Source: Bacilli bacterium (GTDB lineage Bacteria; Bacillota_I; Bacilli_A; RF39; UBA660). From it: 45,485 nucleotides of DNA. Positions 6,786-16,601 of this stretch are shown here, one piece after another. The position numbers were made by a program, and so were the translations under genes. Location of the stretch: positions 1-45,485 of the forward strand of contig CAAHEC010000057.1 of the NCBI GenBank assembly GCA_900772415.1, in the 5' to 3' direction. The notes beneath the pieces were generated by a model that was given only the letters and a program-made list of their open reading frames with translations, ran no database searches and had not been told where the DNA came from. The first letter of the stretch is position 1. Every line of letters begins with the position of its first letter.

Positions 6786-8936
6786 ATGAAATATGATGAA
6801 GTTGGTGTTAAAATTCAAGAAATAAATGGGGTTAAAAATCCACAATTAAATGTTATTTTTACGACGACAAATAAAAAGTTTGATTTAGATGTTAAGGAAG
6901 ATGGTAAATCTATAAAGTATGATTGCATATCTTTAGATGGAAAAAGGGATTTTTTACTCAAAAGTGAATTATCCAATAAATCTAGAAAGATTGAAGCATA
7001 TATGTTAACAAAGAAAAAGAGAATAAAAATAATTAGTTTAAAAAATAATATTTTCCTTAGATCAAAGAGAAAAATTTTATCTATGATAAAATATATTTTT
7101 TCAAAAATAAAAGCATTCTTTTATATATTAGGAAAAGGAATAAGATTCGCTTGGAGAGAATACCATTTTTTAATTCCTTTTTCTATGTGGAAAAAGTATA
7201 TAAAGGATTTTAAAAAAGCCTTAAAAAATTCTGATAATATTTTTTATAATCCTTTTCAAATAATTGATTATAATAACTGGCTAAAAGAAAATAAGAATGA
7301 AACAGATATAGAAAAACTCAACTATAATCCTCTAATATCAATCTTAATACCAGTTTATAATATTAGTAAAAAATATTTATCAGAATGTTTAGATTCAATT
7401 TTAGGTCAGTCATATGAGAATTTTGAGGTATGCCTAGTAGATGATTGTTCTTCCTTAAAAGAAACGAAGGATGCTTTAGATGAATATTTAAAAAAAGATA
7501 AGAGAATTAAAGTTAAAGTAAGAAAAACAAATGGTCATATTTCTAAAGCTACAAATGACGCCTTAAAGATGGCTAAAGGTGAATTTATATGCCTAGTTGA
7601 TGATGATGATTTGCTTGATAAAAACGCTCTATACGAGACTGTAAAAGTATTAAATGATAATAAACAGATTGATATGATCTATAGTGATGAAGATAAAATA
7701 GATGTAAATGGAAGATATTGTGATCCTCATTTTAAACCAGATTTTTCACCTGATACTTTATTAAGTTTAAATTATATTTGTCACCTTACTACAATAAGAA
7801 GGTCCATTGTTTTGGAAGTAGGCGGTTTTGAAGTTGGTTTAGAAGGTGCGCAAGATCATGATTTATTCTTAAAAGTAACAGAAAAAACAAGTAGAATTTA
7901 TCACATTCCTAAAATTTTATATCATTGGAGAATGGTTCCAGGTTCAACTTCAATGACCATCTCTAATAAATCTTATGCCACCGACAAGGGAGCTATCGCA
8001 ATTGAAAATGCTTTAAAAAGGAGAAAAATTTCTGGTCATGTGGAAAAAGATACAGTGAGTACTTATTATAGAGTTGTCTACGATTATAAAAAAGAACCTT
8101 TGGTTTCTATAATTATACCTACAAGGGATTTTGTAGATACACTAAAGGTTTGTGTAGATTCTATTTATAAAAAAACCATTTATAAGAATTTTGAAATAAT
8201 TGTTGCAAATAATGATAGTAAAGAAAAAGAAACTTTAGATTTTTTTAGAAAATATGAAAAAAAATATGATAATTTTAAAGTTGTTGATTGCATCATGGAA
8301 TTTAATTATTCTAGAATAAATAATGAAGCAATAAAAAAATCAAAAGGTAAGTATATAGTTTTGCTTAATAATGATACGGAGGTAATTACTCCAAATTGGT
8401 TAAATATTATGGTTGGATATGCTATGCAAAAACATATTGGAACAGTTGGAGTTAAATTATTGTATCCAGATACTTCAGTACAACATGCTGGTGTAATAGC
8501 TGGATTAGGTGGTGTAGCATCTCATGTGTATATTGGGTCTTCAAGAGATGATCTAGGCATGTATGGAAGACTTAGAGTGCCATATGATTATTCCGCTAAT
8601 ACAGCTGCGTGTATTATGGTTGATAAGAAAAAATTTGATGAAGTAGGTGGTTTAGAAGAAGAATTAAAAGTTGCGTATAATGATATTGATTTTAACTTTA
8701 AATTATTAAAAAAAGGATATTATAATGTATTCTTACCACAAGTTGAATTATTTCATTTTGAATCTAAATCACGTGGATTAGATACAACTAGTGAAAAATA
8801 TAAACGTTTCTTAATAGAATCTGATTATATGTATAAAAAATGGGATAAAGAAATAAAAGAAGATAGATTTTATAATCCTAATTTTAGTAAAAAAGGTTGG
8901 TTTATGCTTGACAAAAAGGGGAAAAGAAAAAAATGA
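6786..8936 (+). CDS. Bifunctional glycosyltransferase with two GT2 domains
   Basis: A 716-residue protein with two complete GT-A domains. The first begins near residue 182 (LISILIPVYN), followed by VDDCSS and the DDDD acidic motif. The second begins near 440 (VSIIIPTRDF) with LLNNDTEV and the AYNDIDFNFKLLKKGY motif near 640. The N-terminal 140 residues hold a variable region and a hydrophobic stretch near 105-125. Such tandem enzymes elongate rhamnan-type or related cell-wall glycans in the cytoplasm, one domain per linkage. The stop codon overlaps the next gene (ATGA). Confidence 0.85.
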   Translation: MKYDEVGVKIQEINGVKNPQLNVIFTTTNKKFDLDVKEDGKSIKYDCISLDGKRDFLLKSELSNKSRKIEAYMLTKKKRIKIISLKNNIFLRSKRKILSMIKYIFSKIKAFFYILGKGIRFAWREYHFLIPFSMWKKYIKDFKKALKNSDNIFYNPFQIIDYNNWLKENKNETDIEKLNYNPLISILIPVYNISKKYLSECLDSILGQSYENFEVCLVDDCSSLKETKDALDEYLKKDKRIKVKVRKTNGHISKATNDALKMAKGEFICLVDDDDLLDKNALYETVKVLNDNKQIDMIYSDEDKIDVNGRYCDPHFKPDFSPDTLLSLNYICHLTTIRRSIVLEVGGFEVGLEGAQDHDLFLKVTEKTSRIYHIPKILYHWRMVPGSTSMTISNKSYATDKGAIAIENALKRRKISGHVEKDTVSTYYRVVYDYKKEPLVSIIIPTRDFVDTLKVCVDSIYKKTIYKNFEIIVANNDSKEKETLDFFRKYEKKYDNFKVVDCIMEFNYSRINNEAIKKSKGKYIVLLNNDTEVITPNWLNIMVGYAMQKHIGTVGVKLLYPDTSVQHAGVIAGLGGVASHVYIGSSRDDLGMYGRLRVPYDYSANTAACIMVDKKKFDEVGGLEEELKVAYNDIDFNFKLLKKGYYNVFLPQVELFHFESKSRGLDTTSEKYKRFLIESDYMYKKWDKEIKEDRFYNPNFSKKGWFMLDKKGKRKK

Positions 8937-11044
8937 AAAAGTTTTTTAGTGACAAAAGAAACTTATTGATAATGCTATTTGATATTTTATTTTCAACCAT
9001 TATTACATTAAGGGTTTGCAATGATAGAATAGAAATTTCTGATATAAAAAATTTGAACATTTATTTATTTTTATTAGTCAATATTTTTGTCTTTTATATA
9101 TCTTCTCACTTTTTATTTAAAATAAAAAAAGTATATGATTTTCTGTTTAAAAATAGATACATAATTGCTATTTTGATATTATTTATAATTGTGCTCGGAA
9201 AATTTCATGGTTCATCTATTGGAATGTGGAACGACTATGTACAACCTAATCAAGATTATAGTTATACAACAATAGTTGGAACCGATAGAGCTATAAGATC
9301 AGATGAATGGCTTGTAAACACCCCTTATGCATTCTCTCAGCAAAATAATGATTACGAATACTATAATTATAATGCAAGGGCTAGTAAAACAGATATGTTT
9401 TCATCAATTTTTACACCAGTTAAAAGTTTATTGATTTTAACCAGACCATTTAATATAGTATACATATTATTTGGAAATGAATATGGATTATCCTTTTATT
9501 GGTATGGAAGATTAATAGCATTATTGTTAGTTACATTTGAATTTTTAAGATTGATTACTAAAGATAATAGATTATTATCTTTAATGGGATCAATAGCACT
9601 TACTGGCTCTTCTGTAGTTTTGTGGTGGTATTCTAACTATATAGTTGATTTGCTTATAAGTTCACAATTAACACTTTTACTATTTAATCAATATTTAAAA
9701 AATAAATCGAAAAAAAATAGAATACTATCTAGTATAGGTATTGGTTGGTCATTTAGTTGGTTTATAATGGTGTTTTATCCTGCTTGGCAAATCCCTCTTG
9801 GTTATCTTTCTTTGATTTTTGCTATATATATATTTGCTAATAATTTTAAAGAAAATAAAAATATTAAGGATTATTTATATTTATTAATTTCTGTTTTAAT
9901 AACCATAGTATTTTTGATAATCTATTTTCACTATGGAATATCAACATTAAAAATCATAATGAGTACAGTTTATCCTGGAAAAAGGATTTCAATAGGTGGC
10001 AGTTATGGAATCCAAAATTTTGCATACATTTATTCCTTATTATTTCCATTTAAAGATGTTGGAAATCCATGTGCTTCTAGTGTAGCTGTATCTCTGTTTC
10101 CAATTCCTTTGATAATTTCAATTTTCTATATACTAAAGAATTTATTTAATAAAAATAAAAACTTTATAAAGGATAATTTGTTGATAATCTTATTAACTAT
10201 GTTATCACTTATATTTACGTTATATACTTTCTTTGAAATACCTGTTGTTATATCAAAAATTTTATTATTGTCATATTGCCCTTCGGAAAGGGTTATAGTA
10301 ATTTTATCAATAATTAATTTATATTTATTGATTATGTTAGTTGGAAAAATCAAAATAAATAAATGGTATCAATACTTAACTGTTATATTATTTGCTATAT
10401 CAACATCAATTATATGCATTTATTTTTCACATTCATTATATCCAAATTATCTAAATTTTAATATAAATGTAATTTTAACAGGATTTCTATTTGCATTAAT
10501 TTTGACCTTTTTGCTTTCCTATAAGAAGATCTACAAATATATTTTTATAGGATTAATGATTTTTGTTGGGATAATTAATTTAGTTTTTATCAATCCAATT
10601 AGTTATGGTACGGATGTTATTTATAAAAAAGAAGCTTCTAAGAAAATACAAAAGGTTGTTAATAGTGATAAAGATGCTGTATGGATTTCCTATAATTCTA
10701 TAACACTTCAAAATTTTGCATTATTAAACAACGCGAAAGTTTTAAATAGTACAAATATATATCCAAACCTTAAAACTTGGTATAAGTTAGATAAAAATAA
10801 AAAGTATTTAAATGTATATAATAGATATGCTCATATAGTTATAAATTTCACAGATAATAATACAACATTTAAATTAAATCAATCCGATATGTTTACTTTA
10901 AATTTAAATTATAATGATATAGATAAATTGAACGTAAAGTATGTATTATCCTCTGAAAATTTAATGAGTGATGTGAAATTTATAAATAAATTTCATTCGA
11001 TATACGAAAAAGATGGAATTTATATTTATAAACTTAATAATTAG
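8933..11044 (+). CDS. Large polytopic membrane protein (GT-C-like/YfhO-like, polysaccharide-associated)
   Basis: A 703-residue protein with a dozen or more hydrophobic segments and a soluble C-terminal domain of about 150 residues. The first extracytoplasmic loop carries GTDRAIRSDEWLVNTPYA, a motif that recurs in large membrane proteins of Gram-positive polysaccharide clusters. The layout resembles GT-C transferases, which add a sugar outside the membrane from a lipid-linked donor, but I cannot see a decisive catalytic motif. The ATGA overlap with the preceding glycosyltransferase indicates coupled translation. Confidence 0.6.
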   Translation: MKKFFSDKRNLLIMLFDILFSTIITLRVCNDRIEISDIKNLNIYLFLLVNIFVFYISSHFLFKIKKVYDFLFKNRYIIAILILFIIVLGKFHGSSIGMWNDYVQPNQDYSYTTIVGTDRAIRSDEWLVNTPYAFSQQNNDYEYYNYNARASKTDMFSSIFTPVKSLLILTRPFNIVYILFGNEYGLSFYWYGRLIALLLVTFEFLRLITKDNRLLSLMGSIALTGSSVVLWWYSNYIVDLLISSQLTLLLFNQYLKNKSKKNRILSSIGIGWSFSWFIMVFYPAWQIPLGYLSLIFAIYIFANNFKENKNIKDYLYLLISVLITIVFLIIYFHYGISTLKIIMSTVYPGKRISIGGSYGIQNFAYIYSLLFPFKDVGNPCASSVAVSLFPIPLIISIFYILKNLFNKNKNFIKDNLLIILLTMLSLIFTLYTFFEIPVVISKILLLSYCPSERVIVILSIINLYLLIMLVGKIKINKWYQYLTVILFAISTSIICIYFSHSLYPNYLNFNINVILTGFLFALILTFLLSYKKIYKYIFIGLMIFVGIINLVFINPISYGTDVIYKKEASKKIQKVVNSDKDAVWISYNSITLQNFALLNNAKVLNSTNIYPNLKTWYKLDKNKKYLNVYNRYAHIVINFTDNNTTFKLNQSDMFTLNLNYNDIDKLNVKYVLSSENLMSDVKFINKFHSIYEKDGIYIYKLNN

Positions 11045-11051
11045 AATTTTT

Positions 11052-11084
11052 AAATCTCATAATATTATTTATGAGATTTATTTT
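11052..11084 (+). terminator. Terminator of the exporter operon
   Basis: An 11-base perfect stem AAATCTCATAA (11052-11062) / TTATGAGATTT (11069-11079) with loop TATTAT, followed by ATTTTTCTTTT. Confidence 0.8.
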
Positions 11085-11141
11085 TCTTTTGGTTTAATTA
11101 TTAAAGCTTTTATGTTATAATTTTTTATATGAGGAGAATAC

Positions 11142-11867
11142 ATGATGTTAAAAAAAGTTTTATTAATAATTCCAGCTTATAACGAAGAAGAAAACATTTT
11201 AAAGGTTTATAAAAACATTGTTTCATATTGCAACAAAAAAGGTAATATGAAATATGATGTTATTGTTATAAATGATGGTTCGACAGACGATACAGAAAAA
11301 ATTCTAAATAAAAATAATATTCCGCACATAAAATTAGTCCATAATTTAGGAATTGGAGGAGCTGTTCAAACTGGTTATAAATATGCATACGAAAATGATT
11401 ATGATATTGCTGTTCAGTTTGATGGTGATGGTCAGCATGATATTATGTGTGTTGTTGATATTATTGATCCAATATTAAAAAATGAATCTGATTTTACGAT
11501 TGGATCTAGATTTATTGATAGTAGTTCCAGTAAGTTTAAGTCTACCACATCTAGACAAATTGGCATAAAGATAATCTCTAAGTTTATAAAATTTGCAACG
11601 GGAAAAAAAGTGTATGATACAACATCCGGATTTAGAGCATGTAATAAAAAAATAATAGAAGATTTTTCTCATAGTTATCCATTAGAATATCCAGAACCTA
11701 TAACAACCACAGAATTATTAAAAAAGGGATATGTTTTAAAAGAGGTTCCAGTAAGTATGAATGAAAGAACGGGTGGAACATCTTCAATAAAAGCATGGAA
11801 AAATGTTTATTATATGATAAATGTATGTTTATCTATATTATTGGTAGGAATGAGGAGGAATAAATGA
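11142..11867 (+). CDS. Family 2 glycosyltransferase, dolichol-phosphate-mannose-synthase-like
   Basis: A 241-residue GT2 enzyme: LLIIPAYNEEENI at the N-terminus, INDGSTDDT, FDGDGQHD (acidic metal site), GSRF, and TSGFRACNK further on. This set is typical of enzymes that load a sugar onto undecaprenyl phosphate. There are no C-terminal membrane helices. The next two genes encode DUF2304 and a small EamA/SMR-like protein, a trio often seen together and thought to make and flip a lipid-linked sugar for glycan decoration. Its stop overlaps the next start; GAGGAG lies just upstream of the ATG. Confidence 0.85.
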   Translation: MMLKKVLLIIPAYNEEENILKVYKNIVSYCNKKGNMKYDVIVINDGSTDDTEKILNKNNIPHIKLVHNLGIGGAVQTGYKYAYENDYDIAVQFDGDGQHDIMCVVDIIDPILKNESDFTIGSRFIDSSSSKFKSTTSRQIGIKIISKFIKFATGKKVYDTTSGFRACNKKIIEDFSHSYPLEYPEPITTTELLKKGYVLKEVPVSMNERTGGTSSIKAWKNVYYMINVCLSILLVGMRRNK

Positions 11868-12214
11868 TGAATATTGTTCTTAGAATTTCACTTATTATAT
11901 TTGCTTTAGTTTTAATATATGTTATTACTAAGGTTTTAAAAAGGGGAAGAATGCCTATTAAATATTCTTTGTTGTGGTATTTCTCAGCCATAGTTATTTT
12001 ATTAGTAGCTATTATTCCAATTTCATTAGAATTTTTTTCTAATCTATTAGGTTTTGAAACACTTTCTAATCTTATAATAGGTATTTTTATAGGCCTTCTA
12101 TTATTTTTAACTATGTCATTAACTATAATAATATCAGGGCAAAATAAAAAAATAACGTTACTTATTCAAGAGATTTCTATGTTAAAACAAAAAGTAAAGG
12201 AAGAAAAAAGATGA
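11864..12214 (+). CDS. DUF2304 small membrane protein
   Basis: A 116-residue protein with three hydrophobic segments and a Lys/Glu-rich C-terminal tail, matching DUF2304 in size and in its central LLWYFSAIVILL region. The family almost always follows a dolichol-phosphate-type glycosyltransferase, as here, and is presumed to be a partner at the membrane. It overlaps the genes on both sides by four bases (ATGA). Confidence 0.75.
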   Translation: MMNIVLRISLIIFALVLIYVITKVLKRGRMPIKYSLLWYFSAIVILLVAIIPISLEFFSNLLGFETLSNLIIGIFIGLLLFLTMSLTIIISGQNKKITLLIQEISMLKQKVKEEKR

Positions 12215-12558
12215 AATATGTATTAACGATTTTATACCTTATTTTTACTAGTTTAGGTGTATATTTTATGAAAATTGGTGGAGATTCTTTAAAATTATCT
12301 TTTAGTGGTATTTTAAACTTTAAAATTGGTTATATTACACTTATTGGTTTTTTATGCTATATAGTAAGTTTTTTGTTGTATCAAAAATTACTTGTTACGT
12401 TTGATTTAAGTACATTTGTACCTATTGTTACAGCAATAGTTCAAATCATAGTTTTTTTAATAGGTGTATTTTTATTAAAGGAAAAAGTAAATTTAATAAA
12501 TGTATTTGGAATTGTGTTTTTAGTAGTGGGGGTTATTTGTTTGTCATATAAAAAATAA
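12211..12558 (+). CDS. Small multidrug-resistance/EamA-like membrane protein, probable lipid-sugar flippase
   Basis: A 115-residue, four-helix protein: YFMKIGGD after helix one, a VPIVTAIVQIIVFLIGVFLLKE segment, and a final VFGIVFLVVGVICLSYKK. This is the SMR/EamA fold of half-size transporters such as ArnE/ArnF. Next to a GT2 enzyme and DUF2304 it probably helps translocate an undecaprenyl-phosphate-linked sugar. That role is inferred from position. Confidence 0.65.
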   Translation: MKYVLTILYLIFTSLGVYFMKIGGDSLKLSFSGILNFKIGYITLIGFLCYIVSFLLYQKLLVTFDLSTFVPIVTAIVQIIVFLIGVFLLKEKVNLINVFGIVFLVVGVICLSYKK

Positions 12559-12582
12559 ATATAAAATGAAAGGATGATTTCG

Positions 12583-15045
12583 ATGAGAAAAATATTATAT
12601 TTAGTAACATTAATCTTAACCTTTTTATTATGTATTTCTTTTGTTAATGCTAAGGAATTAGAAGATGGAACATATATTATATCTAGCACTTTAGATCCAT
12701 ACTATTCTATAGATATACCTTCAGCTAACGTTTCAAATGGCACGTTACTTCAACTTTATAAAACAAATTGGACAAATGCACAAAAATGGATTGTTAAAAA
12801 AGAATCTGATGGATATTATTCAATTAAGTCTCTTATAAATGAATACTATTCTATTGATGTTACAAGTGCTAATTATAATAATGGAGTAAATATACAAGTA
12901 TATTCTTCAAATAATACTTTAGCACAAAAATGGACCATAAAGGATGCTGGTGATGATTATTATTATATTTTGTCTAGCAATAATTCTTATGCTTTAGATG
13001 TACCGGCGGCAAATGCATTTAATGGTAGTAAAATTCAATTATATAATTTTAATAGAACAAATGCACAAAAATTTTTATTTACAAAAGTTATAGAAGGAAC
13101 TAAAAATCTAGATGATGGTATATATACTATTTCAAGTGCTTTAAATGATAATATGGTTATAGAATCAGCTGGTGGAGGAATATCTAATAATTCTAACATA
13201 CAGCTATATTCTTCAAACAATACTGAAGCCCAAAAATGGAAAGTATCTTATATCGGCAATGGATTTTATAAAATATTGTTATTTAAAAATTCTAACTTAT
13301 CGTTAGATGTTGATGGTGCTAGAAAAATTAGTACAACTAACTTACAACTATATTCGTATAATGACACTCCAGCTCAAAAATGGATTTTAAAAGAAACTAA
13401 TGATGGATATTATAATATAATTTCGTATTGTAATGGTCTATCGATTGATGTTTCATCTGCAAGGGCCATAAATGGTGCTAATATTTGGCTTTATGAACAA
13501 AATGGCACGAATGCCCAGAAATTTAAGTTTAACAAAGTAGAAAATATAGGATCTAAATCGATTGATGACGGATATTATTTTATTGCAAGTGCAATAAATA
13601 GAAATAAAAATTTTGATATACCAGGCGGTAATATGACACCTAAAAATAATGTTCAAATATATGATACTAATTCTACTTTGGCGCAAAAATGGCATATCAA
13701 GTATATTAATAATGGTTATTATGAGATACTTAGCAATAAAGATGAAAATTATGCTTTATCAGTTGATTCTCTTGAAAATAAGGATATGATAACGGTTAAT
13801 ATAAACGAAAAAAATGATTCTGATTATCAAAAATGGGTAATAAAAGATAATTATGATGGGACTTATAGTTTAATAGCTAAAAATAATAAATATATTGATC
13901 TAAATTCAGGAAGTACCAATAATGGAACTAAACTATGGGTTTATGAGGGTAATAACACAAAAGCACAAAAATTTAAATTATTAAAAACTTCTGAAGGAAA
14001 TGGTGTTTCAACACTGGATAATGGAATTTATATAATAGAAAGTGCATTAAATACAAATAAAGTTCTTGATGTTCCAGGAGGTAATTCATCAAATGGAATA
14101 AACCTTCAAATATATGATTCTAACGGAACAAATGCTCAAAAATGGCAGTTTTCATACATGGGAAATGGAATATATAAGATAGTTAGTTTAAAAGATTTAA
14201 CAAAATCATTAGATGTAGCCGGTGGTTCGGTTTCTAAAGGTAGTGTTCTTGATTTATATGATTATAATGGAACTTATGCCCAAGAATGGCTTTTAAAAGA
14301 AAGTGGAGATGGTTATTATTATATTATTTCAAATAGTGGTGGCCTAGCACTTGATGTTTATAGTGCTGCAACTACAAATGGTTCTAAAGTGTGGATGTAT
14401 GAATTTAATGGAACAAAAGCACAAAAATTTAAAATTAGGAAAGTTAAGGATAAAAATTATGTTATGGACGTAAGTACTCATCAAGGTCAAATAGATTGGA
14501 ATAAGGTTTATAATACTGGTATATATGGAGTAATACTTAGAATAGGTTATTGGAATACGGAGGATCAAAGATTTAAAGAAAACATAGCAGAGGTAAAAAG
14601 ATTAGGAATCCCGTATGGTATTTATATATTTAGTTATGCAAATACTGAAGGTGGAGCTGGTATAGAGGCTAACTTCACAAAAAACATAATAAGCAAATAT
14701 AATTTAAATCCTACGCTTGGAATTTATTATGATTTAGAGGATTGGTATATTTCAGCAGACAATACTTCAAATTCATTATCTAAGGATCAATACGATAATA
14801 TAGCAAGAACTTATATTAATTCAGTAAGTAGTTATGTTGGAAATAAATATAAAGTTAAAATATATGCAGATTTAAATCACGTTAATAATAGATTTGGAAG
14901 TTATGCTAGAGGGGAATCTGACTGGATAGCGCAATATAATAATACTGGATGCACTTATAAAGGTAGGTATTCAATGTGGCAATATACATCTTCTGCAACA
15001 TTAGATGGAGTAAGAGGATACGTCGATATGAGCATTTTATATTAA
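12583..15045 (+). CDS. Secreted GH25 lysozyme with four ricin-type lectin modules (twelve repeats)
   Basis: An 820-residue exported protein. A signal peptide (about residues 1-24, ending VNA) is followed by four beta-trefoil modules. Each opens with a Leu/Ile-Asp-Asp/Asn-Gly-x-Tyr motif and contains three QxW-like repeats. I count twelve copies of the AQKW/AQKF motif, two of them altered (YQKW, AQEW). The C-terminal 200 residues form a GH25 domain: YVMDVSTHQGQIDW, ILRIGYW, YYDLED with the catalytic acids, and SMWQYTS near the end. It should bind glycans and cut peptidoglycan. ATG 12583 is chosen over 12574 because the latter overlaps the AAAGGATG ribosome site. Confidence 0.9.
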   Translation: MRKILYLVTLILTFLLCISFVNAKELEDGTYIISSTLDPYYSIDIPSANVSNGTLLQLYKTNWTNAQKWIVKKESDGYYSIKSLINEYYSIDVTSANYNNGVNIQVYSSNNTLAQKWTIKDAGDDYYYILSSNNSYALDVPAANAFNGSKIQLYNFNRTNAQKFLFTKVIEGTKNLDDGIYTISSALNDNMVIESAGGGISNNSNIQLYSSNNTEAQKWKVSYIGNGFYKILLFKNSNLSLDVDGARKISTTNLQLYSYNDTPAQKWILKETNDGYYNIISYCNGLSIDVSSARAINGANIWLYEQNGTNAQKFKFNKVENIGSKSIDDGYYFIASAINRNKNFDIPGGNMTPKNNVQIYDTNSTLAQKWHIKYINNGYYEILSNKDENYALSVDSLENKDMITVNINEKNDSDYQKWVIKDNYDGTYSLIAKNNKYIDLNSGSTNNGTKLWVYEGNNTKAQKFKLLKTSEGNGVSTLDNGIYIIESALNTNKVLDVPGGNSSNGINLQIYDSNGTNAQKWQFSYMGNGIYKIVSLKDLTKSLDVAGGSVSKGSVLDLYDYNGTYAQEWLLKESGDGYYYIISNSGGLALDVYSAATTNGSKVWMYEFNGTKAQKFKIRKVKDKNYVMDVSTHQGQIDWNKVYNTGIYGVILRIGYWNTEDQRFKENIAEVKRLGIPYGIYIFSYANTEGGAGIEANFTKNIISKYNLNPTLGIYYDLEDWYISADNTSNSLSKDQYDNIARTYINSVSSYVGNKYKVKIYADLNHVNNRFGSYARGESDWIAQYNNTGCTYKGRYSMWQYTSSATLDGVRGYVDMSILY

Positions 15046-15071
15046 AGAAACTAACAAAAGTTTCTTTTTTT
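15044..15071 (+). terminator. Terminator after the lysozyme gene
   Basis: AAAGAAACT (15044-15052) and AGTTTCTTT (15059-15067) form a nine-base stem followed by T. The left arm contains the stop codon. Confidence 0.75.
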
Positions 15072-15115
15072 ATTTATATATGATATAATATTCGTACAAG
15101 GAGGTTTTTTTAAAA

Positions 15116-15997
15116 ATGAAAGGAATTATTTTAGCAGGAGGATCTGGAACAAGATTATATCCTATAACAGAGGGAACTAGTAAACAATTAGTACCCGTTT
15201 ATGATAAACCTATGATATATTATCCATTATCAGTATTAATGGAAGCTGGTATTAGAGATATATTAATTATTACAACACCAGAGGATCAAGCTAATTTTAA
15301 AAGATTATTAGGGGACGGAAATAAATTTGGGGTTAACTTAAGTTATACTGTGCAACCTTCTCCAGACGGACTTGCTCAAGCATTTATTCTTGGAGAAGAA
15401 TTTATTGGTGATGATGAGTGTGCAATGGTACTTGGAGATAATATTTTTTATGGTAGCGGACTTAGAGAAACACTTAAAAGTGCAGTTGATAATGCAAAGG
15501 CTGGTCAAGCAACTATTTTTGGATATCAAGTTAAAGATCCAGAAAGATTCGGAATTATGGAAATCGATAAGAATAAAAACGTTCTAAGCGTTGAAGAAAA
15601 GCCATTAAAACCAAAGAGTGACTATGCTATAACCGGATTATATTTTTATCCAAAAAAAGTAGCGGAAGAAGCTAAAAAAGTTAAACCATCTGCAAGGGGA
15701 GAACTTGAAATAACAACATTAAATGATCAATACCTAAAGCAAGGTAAATTAAAAGCGTGTCTTTTAGGTGAAGGTTATACATGGTTTGATACAGGTACAT
15801 TTGATAGCTTACTTGAAGCTTCTAATATGATTAAGGCAATTCAAAATAATAGAGATAGTGTAATTTGTTGCCCTGAAGCAATTGCTTACAATAATGGCTG
15901 GTTTTCTGATGCAGATTTAGCAAAAAGTGCTGATTTAATGAAGAAAAATAGTTATGGAAAGTATTTATCTAAAGTACTAGAAAAAGGAAGAAAATAG
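15116..15997 (+). CDS. rmlA: Glucose-1-phosphate thymidylyltransferase
   Basis: A 293-residue enzyme of normal RmlA length. It has GGSGTRLYPIT at 8-18, KQLVPVYDKPMIYYPL, EKP near residue 161 and TWFDTGTFDSLLEAS near 221. It makes dTDP-glucose from dTTP and glucose-1-phosphate, the first step to dTDP-L-rhamnose, in the cytoplasm. The ribosome site AAGGAGG and TATAAT at 15084-15089 mark the start of a four-gene operon. rmlC follows after one base. Confidence 0.97.
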   Translation: MKGIILAGGSGTRLYPITEGTSKQLVPVYDKPMIYYPLSVLMEAGIRDILIITTPEDQANFKRLLGDGNKFGVNLSYTVQPSPDGLAQAFILGEEFIGDDECAMVLGDNIFYGSGLRETLKSAVDNAKAGQATIFGYQVKDPERFGIMEIDKNKNVLSVEEKPLKPKSDYAITGLYFYPKKVAEEAKKVKPSARGELEITTLNDQYLKQGKLKACLLGEGYTWFDTGTFDSLLEASNMIKAIQNNRDSVICCPEAIAYNNGWFSDADLAKSADLMKKNSYGKYLSKVLEKGRK

Positions 15998-15998
15998 T

Positions 15999-16601
15999 AT
16001 GAAAAAATTTGAAACTAATTTAAAAGACTGTTATATTTTAGAGCCTAGCGTATTTGGTGATGACAGAGGATATTTTAGCCCTTATTTTATCCAAAAAGAT
16101 TTAGAAAAGGAAGGATTATTTTTTGATAAAGTAGTTCAAACCAATCGATCAAAGTCATCAAAGGGCGTAGTTAGAGGATTACATTTTCAGAAAAATCCTA
16201 AATGTCAAACAAAAATCGTTGAGGTAATAAATGGCTCTGCGATAGATGTAGTAGTTGATATAAGAGAAGGCTCTCCAACTTATGGAAAACACACGGCAGT
16301 ATTATTAAAACCATATGACTCTAAAGATCCTGAAAGTGGAAGACAATTATATGTTCCAAGAGGATTTGCACATGGATTTATAAGTCTTGAAGATGATACA
16401 ATTTTTCAATATCTTATAGATAATGATTATGCTCCAGATATGGAAGGTGGCATCTTATGGAATGATGAAGAATTAAACATTCCATGGAATAAAATGTTTA
16501 TCGATAATGGTATAGATGAACCATTATTATCTGAAAAGGATCAAAAACATTTAGCGTTATCTAAAAGTCCAAAGTATTTTAAGTATGAAGGTGATAAATA
16601 A
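15999..16601 (+). CDS. rmlC: dTDP-4-dehydrorhamnose 3,5-epimerase
   Basis: A 200-residue cupin-fold epimerase. VVRGLHFQ carries the catalytic His and YVPRGFAHGF the second conserved His region. It converts dTDP-4-keto-6-deoxyglucose to its rhamno epimer. The length is slightly above the usual 180-190 residues through the C-terminal LSEKDQKHLALSKS tail, which is common in the family. The TAA stop overlaps the rmlD start (TAATG). Confidence 0.96.
   Translation: MKKFETNLKDCYILEPSVFGDDRGYFSPYFIQKDLEKEGLFFDKVVQTNRSKSSKGVVRGLHFQKNPKCQTKIVEVINGSAIDVVVDIREGSPTYGKHTAVLLKPYDSKDPESGRQLYVPRGFAHGFISLEDDTIFQYLIDNDYAPDMEGGILWNDEELNIPWNKMFIDNGIDEPLLSEKDQKHLALSKSPKYFKYEGDK

Noticed and set aside
10126..10353. 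Minus-strand open frame of 75 codons inside the large membrane protein gene
   Set aside because: No ribosome site and hydrophobic composition mirrors the AT-rich coding strand; shadow of the real gene.
12583..14450. Tandem DNA repeat array or CRISPR-like array
   Set aside because: The periodicity is at protein level (lectin repeats); the nucleotide copies are diverged and in frame.
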